Of a DNA stretch of 64,000 bases, positions 36,001 through 47,656 are shown piece by piece. The DNA is taken from assembly GCA_015039465.1 (NCBI GenBank), contig MU130211.1, forward strand, positions 62,001 to 126,000. Reading direction: 5' to 3'. Below the pieces are notes generated by a model. The model saw nothing but the letters and a program-made list of their open reading frames with translations. It did not search any database and was not told the origin of the DNA. Position 1 is the stretch's first letter. Every line of letters starts with the position of its first letter. Source of the stretch: Phlegmacium glaucopus (taxonomy: Eukaryota; Basidiomycota; Agaricomycetes; Agaricales; Cortinariaceae). The position numbers and the translations under genes are program-made.

Positions 36001-36153
36001 GTTATCTGTAATGCCCTGGATTTCTGCAAGAGCATCCAGGTCAATTACTGCTTCAATTTGTGGGAGCACTGGAGATTGATAGGGACTGGAGGGTAGAGAA
36101 GGGGTGGATGATGGGTTTACAAAGGTAACCAAGGAGATATCTTTATGAGCCAT
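33050..36153 (-). CDS. Ulp1/C48 cysteine protease-domain protein (nine exons, 774 aa)
   Basis: Minus-strand exons 35919-36153, 35483-35542, 35269-35423, 35111-35224, 34078-35014, 33653-34016, 33568-33607, 33330-33518 and 33050-33280 total 2325 nt in one frame with GT-AG introns. The C-terminal 220 residues form a Ulp1 (SUMO/ubiquitin-like protease) domain: LWLNNEIVNTYMAL, then HWGGDHW with the catalytic His about 665, FMDS with Asp about 682, and QKNGHDCG with Gln about 721 and Cys about 727. The His-Asp (17) and Gln-Cys (6) spacings equal those of yeast Ulp1. A Cys/His cluster (CYQCQ...CRFHGH) lies near residues 120-148. Ulp1-like domains occur in several DNA transposon groups as well as in SUMO proteases. 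The flanking inverted repeat argues for a mobile-element gene. Position of the long first intron is least certain. Confidence 0.82.
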
Positions 36154-36520
36154 GGATTTTTAGAAGGTATGCAAAATAGATTAGATCAGAGAACATTTTG
36201 GTTGACTTTGCTCTGTCTGTCACGTGAGAATGAGGATGAGATAAGCTTACTCTGGTGTGATGGAGTTATCAGACTCTTGCAAGCTGGTAAGGAGTCTATC
36301 ACTTACTGCTAATATTTAAATGGTTGAAATTCCTATATTCAACAGGATGCATGAATCGGCCTTGATACATGACCCTTTCCAAATGGCCACCAGTCATGGG
36401 TAATAACTGCAACCAAGAAGCAGTTAATGAGGGAATAAATTTTAATAAATTTATAAACATCCCTGTCTGGAAATGTCCCTGTCTACAAGACTAAGAAGTA
36501 GATGGAAAATGGCCTTCTAT
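36010..36520 (-). repeat. Right arm of the long inverted repeat
   Basis: This arm is inverted relative to 26640-27340 and holds the start codon, first exon and upstream region of the Ulp1-type gene. Similarity fades outward after a GGAAAATGGCC-like block near 36510, where a CAGTGTCACTATTATTAGCA repeat begins. Confidence 0.7.
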
Positions 36521-36659
36521 CAGTGTCACTATTATTAGCAATTTGATGAAATAGTAAGTTAAAGTCACATGACCTGTGGTTGTATGTACCTATGAAGTGT
36601 CCTCTTACAGCTAGGTTCTTTCCCTAATACCTGAGAGGGATTGATAGAATTTTCTTTAA

Positions 36660-38665
36660 ATCTTACATGAGGGATGCTAAATATCTACTAGTTATCTTAA
36701 CATTGAAATAGATAAAACAGGCCACTTTGAATAGGAATAGGTTACAAAGCCTGGAAAATTGATTTAATTGCTACAGTCATTTAAATTAAAGTTTTTCAGG
36801 GATATCAACAAATGGAAATTAGATAACTGTTATAATAATAAATATTTACATCTAAAAAAAATCTCTAAAAAAGGGAATTTTTATCAATATAAAATAGATT
36901 AATTTACAACATTGAATATTGAGATATGCAGTTTTATTACTAATATACATATAATATAATGCTTTTTGAAATCATTTTTAGGCTCTTATAGAGTGGTAAG
37001 TCTAGGGTATTCATTTTAATTTACATTTTTTACTTTTCTTTAAAAGTCTTTAAAGCTTATAACTGCTTTCTTACATAACCTTTATGATGCAATAAAGGTC
37101 TTTGTAGTCTCTTACTTTTTCAATTATTTTATGGTCCTGGGTTGTAATTAAAATACTTAATTAAAAATATAATTGGTTTTTATAGAATAATAATCATGGA
37201 ATAATAATAAGCTTCAATGTACTTCAATTCTTATAAGAGGGTGTGTGTGTCGAATAATAACAAGCATGACAACTTTATCAGCAAAACCCACTCTTGATAA
37301 TTTGTACAAAACTACCCCCAATACTGTTAGCTTTAAACCATAAACTCTAAAATATTTTAATATTAATCTGGCAGATTGCCTCACACAGGTTGTGCTATGG
37401 ACGAAGTTAGCTTTTGGAGATAAGCTCAGACTGGGGCATCAGGAAGAGTTGCTTGCTGTCTAGGAAAAAGAGTATGAGTGGTTACAGTTATATGTTTGGC
37501 CTATATAATTACATTACCTAAGGAATGAGAATCTGCTCTTGAATAAAAGAACTTAAGTAATAATTCCATACACCTGGTGAGAATATGATTTACTTGCGTC
37601 TGTAAGAGAAAGAGGTTAATTTTGTGTGGTGTAACAAGCTCAAACCAATAGCAAAATAATATTATAATACAGTATTGAATTTGACTTTTTTTGCCCACAC
37701 AACCTTTATTGAGGTGGCTGTGGGATTGCAGACTAGTCTGTGGTAGCAGTGTAATGAGAGAGAGGACACACAAATATAATATTCGACAAAAGTCTCAAGA
37801 CTTTGAACATCTCAGAACTCACCCTCCCTGTAGGATATACATAGGAATGGAACTCTAGGGGAGGCAAACAGACTACAACTTTCAGAATATATTGAGGAAA
37901 AAAGAGCTGCATCTGAGAAAGCTCATTAGGTGGCCTTTTAATAATCAGTAGCTCCTGAATGACCTGCATCTCTAGTATTACTAAAAGAGTCAAATCTAGT
38001 TTCAGAAGATCAAAACATGGTTGCTTCATTAAATAGACAAAGCTTTCCCTACCTTCATTGCTTTAATGAGAGTGAAGTTATGAGGAAAAGGCCTCAAAGG
38101 GCCTCTTATCTCCTTGAACACTAAAATTAATATCTGAAAATATAAGTGATGGATTGAAAGTAGAAGATACAAGTAGCTTACCATAGATATATATGTTAAA
38201 GTAATAAAGTTGGCACTTACTTAATTCTGACTACAGTAGTATTGCTGAGAAATGCAATTATTTTATCTTGATTTTTTCTGTGCCAAAGGGTCACAGCAGC
38301 AATATGCATACAATCAGTTTTTAAGTGATGGATTGCAAGTAGAAGATACAAGTAGCTTACATAGATATATATGTTAAAGTAATAAAGTAAAGAAGATGGA
38401 TACAGTAGAAGGACTCATGGAGGAAGTTCAATAACAACTCCAGCCTCCCAGATGATCAGCCACAATCTCTTTTATAATTAAATTACCCTATATCATCAGA
38501 TTAAAATTTTTAAAAGAGAAAATAAGCAAAAGGAGGCACTCACCTCCTGGTATTTGATATACTAAAAGAGCACAGATACCAACAATATTTTTGCAATCTG
38601 CATGAGGTTGCAGTGAATTCAAATCTGTCAATGAAATGAGTCATTGATGCATAAATTCAAAAATA
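36660..38665 (+). repeat. Copy 1 of a 1.4-2 kb direct repeat
   Basis: TGAGGGATGCTAAATATCTA at 36662 and many following blocks recur from 45850. Both copies end near TAAATTCAAAAAYA. Internal order differs: a block with TTTTTTCTGTGCCAAAG lies at about 38273 here but after the rest in copy 2 (47440). CTCACCT and CTTACC sites suggest minus-strand exons of a decayed gene within the repeat. Confidence 0.75.
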
Positions 38666-38759
38666 TTCCTAGTTGCATTGATCTCAGTAAGCTAATAAGG
38701 AAATTAATCTAAGTTTGACATATTAAAACTGACAGACATACCCTAATCAGTTCATTTAG

Positions 38760-41150
38760 GGCATCTAAAATATCTTCATCAACTTTTTTGTCTGCACACA
38801 TTGGATTGTGGCACAAAGGTGAATTCTCCCACATGCTAGTGAGGTGTTATATTTCTGCACACATAATGTGAATGTCATCTTGTTCCAATAACCTAGAATT
38901 TGTGACCACACTGTTAATCTCCTCAGTCTTTTTAAACACCTCTTCAGCATTGATGACAGACAGTTGGTCACACCATGGAAAGCTCTTCTCAGTGATCAAA
39001 TGACCATGAGAGCCAATACTTGTTTGAGTTGGAGGATGTGTAAAGCTATCAAATATTTTGGAGAAGGCTAGACAAGGTATAGATGGATTTCCAGTGTCTG
39101 CAAATGGTCTTTGTTGTTGGTAATTCATGTAGCCCCTGAAGTATGAGGAGTCTGCATTGGAACAACCCAGGATGACTTAATGATAGAGTCAGATTGAGAA
39201 AAACCTCTACATCTCTTGACCTTTTCATCCTCACTGCACCAGGTTCACAAGTCCTTATTGAGTCCTTTCTGACAAACTTTCTGTTCCACACCCACCAGTT
39301 TGGAGTAGCTCTCCCTGGTTGGTGAATTTCCACAGACTGACGTAACAGTGGCTCAATGCTAACAGTAGCAGAGTGGAATGAAGATGTGTTAAAAGGTCAG
39401 AATCCAGCAATTCATTAAAATAAAGGACCCTACCTGCTGATGAATGGACAGTAATCCTGGAACACAAGACTATGTGGCCATTTGCATCCACCACAGTTAG
39501 ATGATCATCACATTGACCAAATATAGGGTTTGGAAAATTTTGAAGGTTGTTTTCACACATCCTCTTGTCCTTGACACACTTCTGATAATAATCCTCCACA
39601 TCCCAAGGGACATGCTGTTAGGGCAACTGTGATACTGACTTAGTCAGACTAGCAGGGGATCCAAAGAGAAAAGGATGGGGATCCCTGCTAGGCTGAGGGG
39701 TATTTAAGTACTAATATAGACATAACAGAGATATAAAATAAATAAAGGAATGATACAATAATAATTAATTAATTAATTAGAAAGTGGTGTGATGTGAAAA
39801 ATAAAAATAAAAGGTGGAGTATAACCGGAGGATCAGAGTCGGAGTGGAGTTATGGAGTTACAGAGTAAACCAGTGATGGAATTGGAGTCAGACAGAAAGA
39901 TGGAGTTTGTTGGAAAGGTGGGATATATGGTCCTGAGGTTGAGGTTTGGTTTGAAATCAGGTGTCCCCTAACACATGCACTTCATGAGTATTTTGTTAAG
40001 GATTGGATCCCATTACCTCATCAGAAGATGAATTAGTACCATGATGCTTGCCTCCTTTATTTGGAGAAACACTTTCAGAGAAGACAACTCTGGCATGCTT
40101 CTGGGTAGATCCACTAGGATCAAAGTGTTCAATAGCCTCATCTTCTGCAACTGTGTTTCTTTTACTGGCACATTTCTTTGCCTTGTTATCAATTACTTTC
40201 TGTGGCTTGATCTCCTGTTTCCTCTGCTTCTGCTCAATGGCTGGATTCCCAAATGAGCCTTTTAAGACATGTTCATATGCTTTTGACATTCCATCCATAG
40301 CGCTGGAGCTGGCTCATGACCTCTATATTTAGAAGAGGGGGGCTGATGTCCAGACAAATTTTGAGGATGTGATCCAACTTGCTTTTGATCTGCTCAGGAG
40401 GAAGATAGTTCTTGTGCTATTCAAATTGGAAGGCCTGGTGAAAACATTCCTGCAATATCCACAGGATTGATGAATATTGCTGATTAACACACCTGATAAA
40501 ATTCCTCTAATTTTGTGATGACATCATGACTGATGTATTTCTGACCATCACAATTGTATACAGCTATGTCCTCAACCACCTTGGTGATTTGTTTCAATTC
40601 TGCATGATATTGTTCATTTATCACTGAAGTGCTCTGAGCCATAGTGGCTCCAAGAAGAGTGCCAATGGACTGCTTGCAAAGTGATTGTTGGAGAATGACA
40701 TGGGTTTGGTTTTGGACACAATCTTCTTCCTGTGAAACACCATGCCAAGGCTGAAATGATGGTGCAATCTTGTAAAGAAGACCCAAAATCTTGAAAAACA
40801 GGGCCCAGACAATGTCCTGACCAAGATACTGCTACACCTTTGTCTCTATGAAGCTGCATGGTGGATATTGCAAGTCCAATGTAGTGTTGGTGAGGTGTGC
40901 TGGAAAGTTGTGCTGACCATGGATAATGAGATGACAGCAGAATATGCAGGCATTGTTGCATCTCTGCCTTATGTTTATCAGTGAGCTTGTCAGTCTTTGT
41001 AAATTTAAAGTGTGCCTCAAGAATGTTGGGCATAGCAGCAGATGATGGAGGCAATACACAACCATATTTCTTAGGATTAACATTGTCTCCATCAAGAAAG
41101 CTGAGTTGTTCATCAGGAAAAATGACTTCTGCCCTAGGCTTTCCTGAAAT
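38760..41150 (-). pseudogene. Decayed multi-exon Agaricomycete gene, possibly TET/JBP-associated family
   Basis: The minus strand carries, in order, CVLPP follow-on sequence SSAAMPNILEAHFKF, then DIVWALFFKILGLLYKI, SFQPWHGVSQEEDCVQNQT, NCDGQKYISHDVITKLEEFY, a part with EHFDPSGS and VVFSES, and, beyond the solo LTR, VPWDVEDYYQKCV and HLTVVDANGHIV. This order recalls a large Agaricomycete family that I associate with 2-oxoglutarate/Fe(II) (TET/JBP-like) dioxygenase genes, but the HxD...H core was not found here. The gene has a frame change near 40800, an internal stop near 40410 and the LTR insertion at 39616, so it is non-functional. The family link is tentative. Confidence 0.45.
39616..39973 (+). 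mobile_element. Solo LTR, family A
   Basis: It starts TGTTAGGGCAACTG and ends GTGTCCCCTAACA, flanked by a perfect 5-bp duplication CATGC (39611-39615 and 39974-39978). It is 358 bp long and in opposite orientation to the copy at 21708-22120. It interrupts the decayed minus-strand gene just before VPWDVEDYY. Confidence 0.9.
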
Positions 41151-41690
41151 GTCCTGGGGTGCCCCAGGCAGCTCAGGCAGCTCAGGTTAGGAGGTCACCC
41201 CCAGGAGCAAGTTACCTATGTATAAAAAGTCTTAGGCTGTCCTGTGGCAACCTGAGGCAGCCTTAGTCCCTTTGGATCTGATGCTAGAAAACATATGTAA
41301 ACCAGATAATTGGATAGTCTCTCTCACACAACAGAATAATGGTGGTGGTGATAAAATAGTGATACATAAATATACTAATACATATATAATACCCGGGAAG
41401 TAGGAAATAAGGAAACAAAATTGTAGGTGGTTGATGGATGGTGCACAGACCATTGGTCACATGATCACAGATTTTGGGTCAGGGTAGATTACATAAATTC
41501 TAAAAAAGGAAATTTTTTACAAATGGTAGAGAATTGTTGTAGGACCCTGAATATGTTTAAATTATATTAATAGCAGCTCCCCTTATTGAGATAATTTCAA
41601 AATATGTTCCTGGATGCAGCAGTTAAAGGTTCTCTAGCAAAATTCATAAATTCTAAGGGACTCCCAGGGCCTTCTGATGTAAGTTAATGT

Positions 41691-42254
41691 TACATTATGT
41701 TATATGTGACCCTGGTCCAGCTCTGTTGGAGTTGTCTCCGGTACTCTGTACTCCGTCCAGTACCTTCCCTTGTATCTGGATCTACTCTTCCTTCATCCAA
41801 CTCCAAGACTTCTCCATATCATTCTGGCTCTTCCGACAATACTCCAAACCCAATACCACATCTTCACCACAACCACTATTTCTTTGTCATCACTTTCCCA
41901 TTATCAGTCAGCACACCTGCTATGGATTATTCACCCAAGAATGCAGGACTTTCCGGGAGCAGAATGCAGCACTTTATATTTATCTTTTATATTTTGGTTG
42001 CTATTCCTTTTATTAGTTAAGTACCCAAAACTTGTATGTATTCCTTAGTTTGAATATCAACTTAGTTTCCTCCTCTTGTTCATCCTCTAAGTCACTGAGG
42101 TCTTCTGTCTTTCCATTCTCTTCGGGTTCCAAAATCAGGACATTGTAGGAGCTGGGCAGCACAGCACATACACTGAGGCCAAAGTCCTTTCCATTACTTG
42201 TTCTGGTTCCGTTCCAGAGTTACACCGACATTACCCCCTTGTCTAAACTTAACA
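41691..42254 (+). mobile_element. Solo LTR, family B
   Basis: It starts TGTTACATTATG and ends AAACTTAACA, flanked by a perfect 5-bp duplication GTTAA (41686-41690 and 42255-42259). A 5'-truncated relative occupies about 48615-49051 and ends in the same TTAAACTTAACA. Confidence 0.82.
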
Positions 42255-42299
42255 GTTAATCCAGATGGCCAATGCACTAGGATACACTAAAGGTGTTCT

Positions 42300-42480
42300 G
42301 AGCAACTGTGTGACACTCAAAATTTTATCTATGCTGTCCTAGGTTGTCCTGAGGTGTCCTTGTATAAGTGTGTAACACTGAAATTTTACCTGTGCTGCTC
42401 TAGGATGTCCTGGGATGTCCTGGGTAGTGATGTGACACTAACAAATTACCCAAGGCTACCTAGGGCCAAAATCATTTTTT
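42300..42480. repeat. Short tandem repeat, unit about 60 bp
   Basis: Units contain TGTGACACT, AAATTTTA, CTAGG and repeated TGTCCTGAGGTGTCC-like words. Similar TGTCCTG words occur at 41145-41270. Two full and one partial unit are visible. Confidence 0.5.
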
Positions 42481-42522
42481 CCTGATGTTCCTTTGACAAA
42501 CCTAAACCTCAATTTCACACTT

Positions 42523-44079
42523 TTATTTTACCCATATATTTAGCACCTCTACCAGTCCAAGAGCAAGATGCACATCCATTGATTGGCTGTCTGGCTTTAC
42601 ATCAGCAGATCCAAGTGGCTCCCAAGAGTTTTTACACTGAGAGTGCAGTGTTTTAACTGCAGAGATGACCATATATCTTGCAAGGAAGAGACTAGCCCAG
42701 ATCTGGAAGTTGGTTAGTTTACACAGATAACTGGAAGAAAGGGAATCCATACCTCGGAAATTGTCTCATCAATTTCAGGAATGTTCATAATCCAATCATC
42801 ATCAGAGGAAATTCTACCAGTAGGCATAGTTGCAAAATTGTTGAAGAGTTCAAAGACATCAAAAGGAGCAGTGAATTTCTTCTTGTATCCATATCCCATA
42901 ACAATAGTGGGTCCAAACAAAGCCAAGAACTAGAGAAATAAGAGAATCAGAAACATTTATCAATAAGTATTGATGAGTATTGCACTGAAATATTCAAGGA
43001 ATTTATGAACATCACTGAAAATACACACCTCAAACATAGGCACTTCCCATTTATACAGGTTCTTGCCCAAGATCCTGAATGAATGTGTTACAGGCAAGGG
43101 GAATTGGGAGATTGAGTTTTGAAATACATGGGTACTCTTGACATGCTTGGTCAAGAATATATGTAATGCAATCAACCAACACTGAAAAGTGGGCACAATA
43201 CTCTTGAGGCCTGTTTGGACCTTGGGCCCATTCAGTGAGTTTTGCAAGGATGTCTGCACAATAGACAGCGAGAGATGTTGTCCAATTTCCCCTTTCCTCT
43301 CCTTTAATCTCAATACTCCCATCAGAGGCTCCAAATGCCAGAAATACTGGTACCAAATGAGTTTATAAGCATCATCAATAATGTTGTGAAATAAAGTATC
43401 AAGAAAGCCAAATGCATATTGAGTGGTGCAGGTCCCAAAATCCTTGACATCTGTAATAGACCCAAGCCTGTCTTTAGTGGGAAAAGCAACAAATCAATAT
43501 GAATCACAGGCAAAGTTGAGGAAAATGTTAAGCCAGCATGGAACCTGTTGTGCCACCTGTCCAATTCATGGAAATTTACAAGTTTTATACCCCCAAACAT
43601 TGGGAGAGTCATGAGTTCAGAAAATATGAAGAGAAGGTGAGGATTTTTAATAAGTGGTTGAAGTTTGTTTTGGTCCACTGAGTTGCGATTCCAGGAAGTT
43701 GAAACCTCTCTGAGGAGGCATATATTGTACAGCTCTGAGGATCATCTGCAGCATATTCTGTGCTGAGTCTGGAACACGGAAATGCCCTAGATTCCTTGCC
43801 CACAAGGCCTTGATCTGCTCTGGGAGTTATTCATCAAATTTGTGAATATTGCTATTAAACTGTAAACATACCATAATCTAGAACCAATGCACCCCAACCT
43901 CCCTCTCTAAATAGCTGCTCTTTCAGCTCTCCAACATTGGTATGTGCCTCAATGATTTCAGGAGTGTCATTGTCACTGGCTACAGAAAATCCTCCCTTGA
44001 GAAGATGCTCATAGGTGTGCAGTTACAACAGAAGTTGTTGGTGTACAACCTTCCATTCCTGCAATTCTGTGATGGCCAT
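42523..44079 (-). pseudogene. Agaricomycete transposon-associated ORF, nearly complete but disrupted
   Basis: The minus-strand ATG at 44079 begins MAITELQEWKVVHQQ, with an in-frame TAA soon after. Later pieces line up with normal introns: YEHLLKGGFS, ELKEQLFREGGWGALVLDY, an exon with WARNLGHFRVPDSAQNMLQM, one with FHELDRWHNRFHAGLTFSS, one with VFLAFGASDGSIEIKGEE, one with GPTIVMGYGYKKKF, and a last with SLFLARYMVISAVKTLH. Small shifts near 43370 and 43050 break the frame. A hydrophobic segment (LAFLILYFTTLLMMLI) could be membrane-spanning. I know no name or function for the family; its setting among transposon genes suggests it travels with them. Confidence 0.55.
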
Positions 44080-45847
44080 TTACAATATAAATATTGCTAT
44101 TGTTGTCAAATTTGGAGTTGATGTTAGGGAACTCATGGGATTGGTACATTGCAAGTGTATTGGTGTTAAGGAGGGAAGAAGTATAGTAAGAAGATGAAAG
44201 AAAAAGATTAAAGGGGAGAAGATTAGAAGATAAGAAGTATGCATAGGAAGATAGAAGTAGGGATTAGAAAATTGTGCCAGTTCTTTATAACAACAGTAAT
44301 GTTATTAGCAGAGCAGGGAAAGCAAGAAGAACTTAAACTTGCTTGGAATATATGAAAGCATGAAGAAAGTAGACAGTGTGGGTTACATTATAACAGCATG
44401 TTATCATTTTTATCTTTGTTATTTCATTTTTTTCAACTGTAGAATTTAAACTGTTGAACTATGTTAGAAACTGTGTGTATCCAATTTGCACACTAAATAT
44501 ATATATATACTCATTCGTATTCTGGACAAAGAATAATAATACTGAGGATAATCATTCCAATTTAAACAAGATTGTGACATTATATTTTTAACCCTTTTCA
44601 TGGTTCTTAATAAATTTCAGTTTGGTGAGGCTACTTATAAAATAAAAGTTCAATAATTCTCTTTCTTTAATAAATCCTTATATCTAAATTACAACCAAGG
44701 TTTTAAAAGCTTACCACTGAACATTTATTCTTTCTCTTGATGTCTCTCATACTAATGTTTACTTTTAGGGGGAAACAAAATTTAAAGCAAAAGGCATGTA
44801 AACATATCATAAACTTATATATAATGATTACACTGATTCATCAAGCCATAATTCAAGATTCTTAATGCAGCTTTAATTGATAATAGTCATATATATACTT
44901 AGGAATTTGAGAGCCTATATTCTATATGTATGCAGAATTGATAGCAAACTTGATGGCCAGTAGCTTAACTAACCAATCCTTTCAATTAAGATAAATGCAC
45001 TGCCTTGACTTCTGGATGATGATCTGATTTGCTTACTCTGTTGAGCCATCAGATTGAGGATGATATATGCTGGACATCTGTAATTTGGTGCCAATAAGTT
45101 CTCCATCACTGATTATATGTTTTGGTAGTTACATGTAATTTATAAATTTACTCAACCATAAGCTCAGAAAGTTGTGATCCACTGTAATTAGGTACAACTG
45201 TGATCAAGTCATAGATTCCATCTCTATTTCCATATTATGGTATAGGCCCTATAAAGTGCATTCTTATGACTCCCAGGGGTAACTTGGGATTGCTAATGGG
45301 TTCAAAAGGCCCATATGGCTTCTAATTACTTAGCTTATTCATTTTATATGTATGGCATGTTTCACAAAAAGCCTTAATATACCTTTCCATCAGACATGAC
45401 CATGTGAGTGGTCTAGTGTTTTACTAGCACTTAAACATACATAAGTTGGTCTATTGTCTTGAAATTCCAAAAATATCCTTGCCTCTTCAGTATAAACTAA
45501 AAGGCAGGATGTCTATTCTTGTGTTTTATTTAATTATTTTCAAGTCCTTGGAGACAAATAGATTGAACTTATTGAAAGACTTCTCTCTGAATTTTCTAAA
45601 GACACTTTATCCAAGTTAATTATATCTGGTCACATTTAAATATCATTTGGAAATGATTAGTCAGTAATAAGGAGTACAGTGGCTAACTTTTTAACATTTT
45701 ATAAGGCTCTAGTTTTGTTAATTTTGAATACTTATTATATTTTTGGATTAATACTGATAAATTACTTATCAGGTAAATATTTAGAAATATGAATTAGATA
45801 TTTGAGTGGTGTATCCACTGAAAATCCTAAATAAAATATATTATCTT
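44080..45847. other. AT-rich region without a gene
   Basis: This 1.8-kb stretch is very AT-rich, with short stop-rich frames. No inverted repeat, LTR end or exon-like signal was recognised. It separates a decayed gene from the second copy of the direct repeat. Confidence 0.4.
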
Positions 45848-47205
45848 GAATGAGGGATGCTAAATATCTACTAGGTATCTTAACATTGAAATAGATAAAA
45901 CAGGCTACCTTGAATAGAAAGAGGTCACAAAGCCTAAACCCTAGAAAATTGATTTAATTGCTACAGTCATTTAAATTAAAGTTTTCCAGGGGTATCAACA
46001 AATGGAAATTAGATAATTGTTACAATAATAAATATTTACAGCTAAACAAAATCTGCAAAAAAGGGAATTTTTATCAATATAAAATAGATTAATTTACAAC
46101 TTTGAATATTGAGATATGTAGTTTGATTACTAATATACATATAATATAATACTTTTTGAAATCATTTTTATCCTGTTATAGAATAATAAGTCTAGGATAT
46201 TTATTTTACTTTTTTTACTTTTCTTGAAAAATCTTTAAAACTTATAATCACTTTCTTACATAACCTTTATAATGCAATGTCTCTGTAGTCTCTTACTTAA
46301 TCAATTATTTTATGGTCCTGGGTTATAATTAAAATACTTAATTAAAACTCTAATTGGTTTTTATAGAACAATAATCATGGAATAATAATAAGCTTCAATA
46401 TACTTCAATTCTTATGAGAGGGGGTGTGTGTGTTGAGTAATGACAAGCATCACAACTTTGTCAGCAAAGCTCACTCTTAATAATCAGGAAGAGTTGCTTG
46501 CTATCTATAAAACAGAATACCAGTGGTTACACCTATATGTTTGGCCTAGGGAATAAGGATCTGCTCTCAAATAACAAAACTTTAGTAGTAATCCCATCCT
46601 AGACTACAACTTTTCAGAATCTATTGGGGAAAACAGAGCTGCATCTGAGACAATATATTGGGTGGCCTTTGAATAATCAGTAACCTTCTGAATAACCTGC
46701 CTCTCCAGTATCACTTAAAGAGTCAAATCTAGTTTCAGAAGATTGAAACATGGTTGCTTTATTAAATAGACAAAGCTTCCCCTACCTTCCTCATCCTCTA
46801 CTTTAATTAGAGTGGAGTTATGAGGAAAGGGCCTCTCAGGGCCTCTTATCAGGAGCACTAAAATTAATATCTGAAAATATAAGTGATGGATTGCAAGTAG
46901 AAGATACAAGTGGCTTACCATAGATATCTATGTTAAAGTAATAAAGCAAAGAAGATGAATATAGTAGAAGAACTCATGGAGGAAGTTCAATAACAACTCC
47001 AGCCTCTCAGATGACCAGCTAAGATCTCTTTTTATACTTATATCATCAGATTAGAGTGGGAAAATAAGCAAAAAGAGGCACTCACCTCCTGGTATTTGGT
47101 GTACTAAAAGAGCACAGATACCAACAATATTTTTGTAATCTGCATGAGGTTTCAGTGAATTTAAATCTGACTGGGAAATAAGTCATTAATGCATAAATTC
47201 AAAAA
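45848..47205 (+). repeat. Copy 2 of the 1.4-2 kb direct repeat
   Basis: It matches 36660-38665 through many blocks, with deletions and some reordering; the start-to-start distance is about 9.19 kb. The similarity is high enough for manual alignment but not identical, so the duplication is old. Confidence 0.75.
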
Positions 47206-47656
47206 CACTCCAAAAGAGGCTTCACTCTTTTTTCTTCTTCTACTCAGCATACTTTTTAAACTGCTTGAAAACACCTGCCAATTGTGCTGCATTACTGAGG
47301 GAACTGAGGGAATCCAATTTGAAGGAATTGAGTTTTTATACAAGTTCCTCAGTTATTTATAAGCTTTCAATAAAGATAGCACTTACCTAATTCTGACTAT
47401 AGTAGTATTGTTAAGAAAGGCAATGATCATATCTTGATTTTTTCTGTGCCAAAGGATTACAGCAGCAATATGCACACAATCAGTCTTTTTAAAAAGGAGG
47501 AGAAAAACAGAAGAAAGTTGCTTACCCTCTGATATTGGTGATAATGTTATATTATGCAAGGGAAGTGAGGGCCACACCCTATCTTCATGAAGAGCCTGAA
47601 GTTTTCAAGTCCATAACCACTTCACCTAATAGTGTCAAGGGATACCCAGTTTCTTG

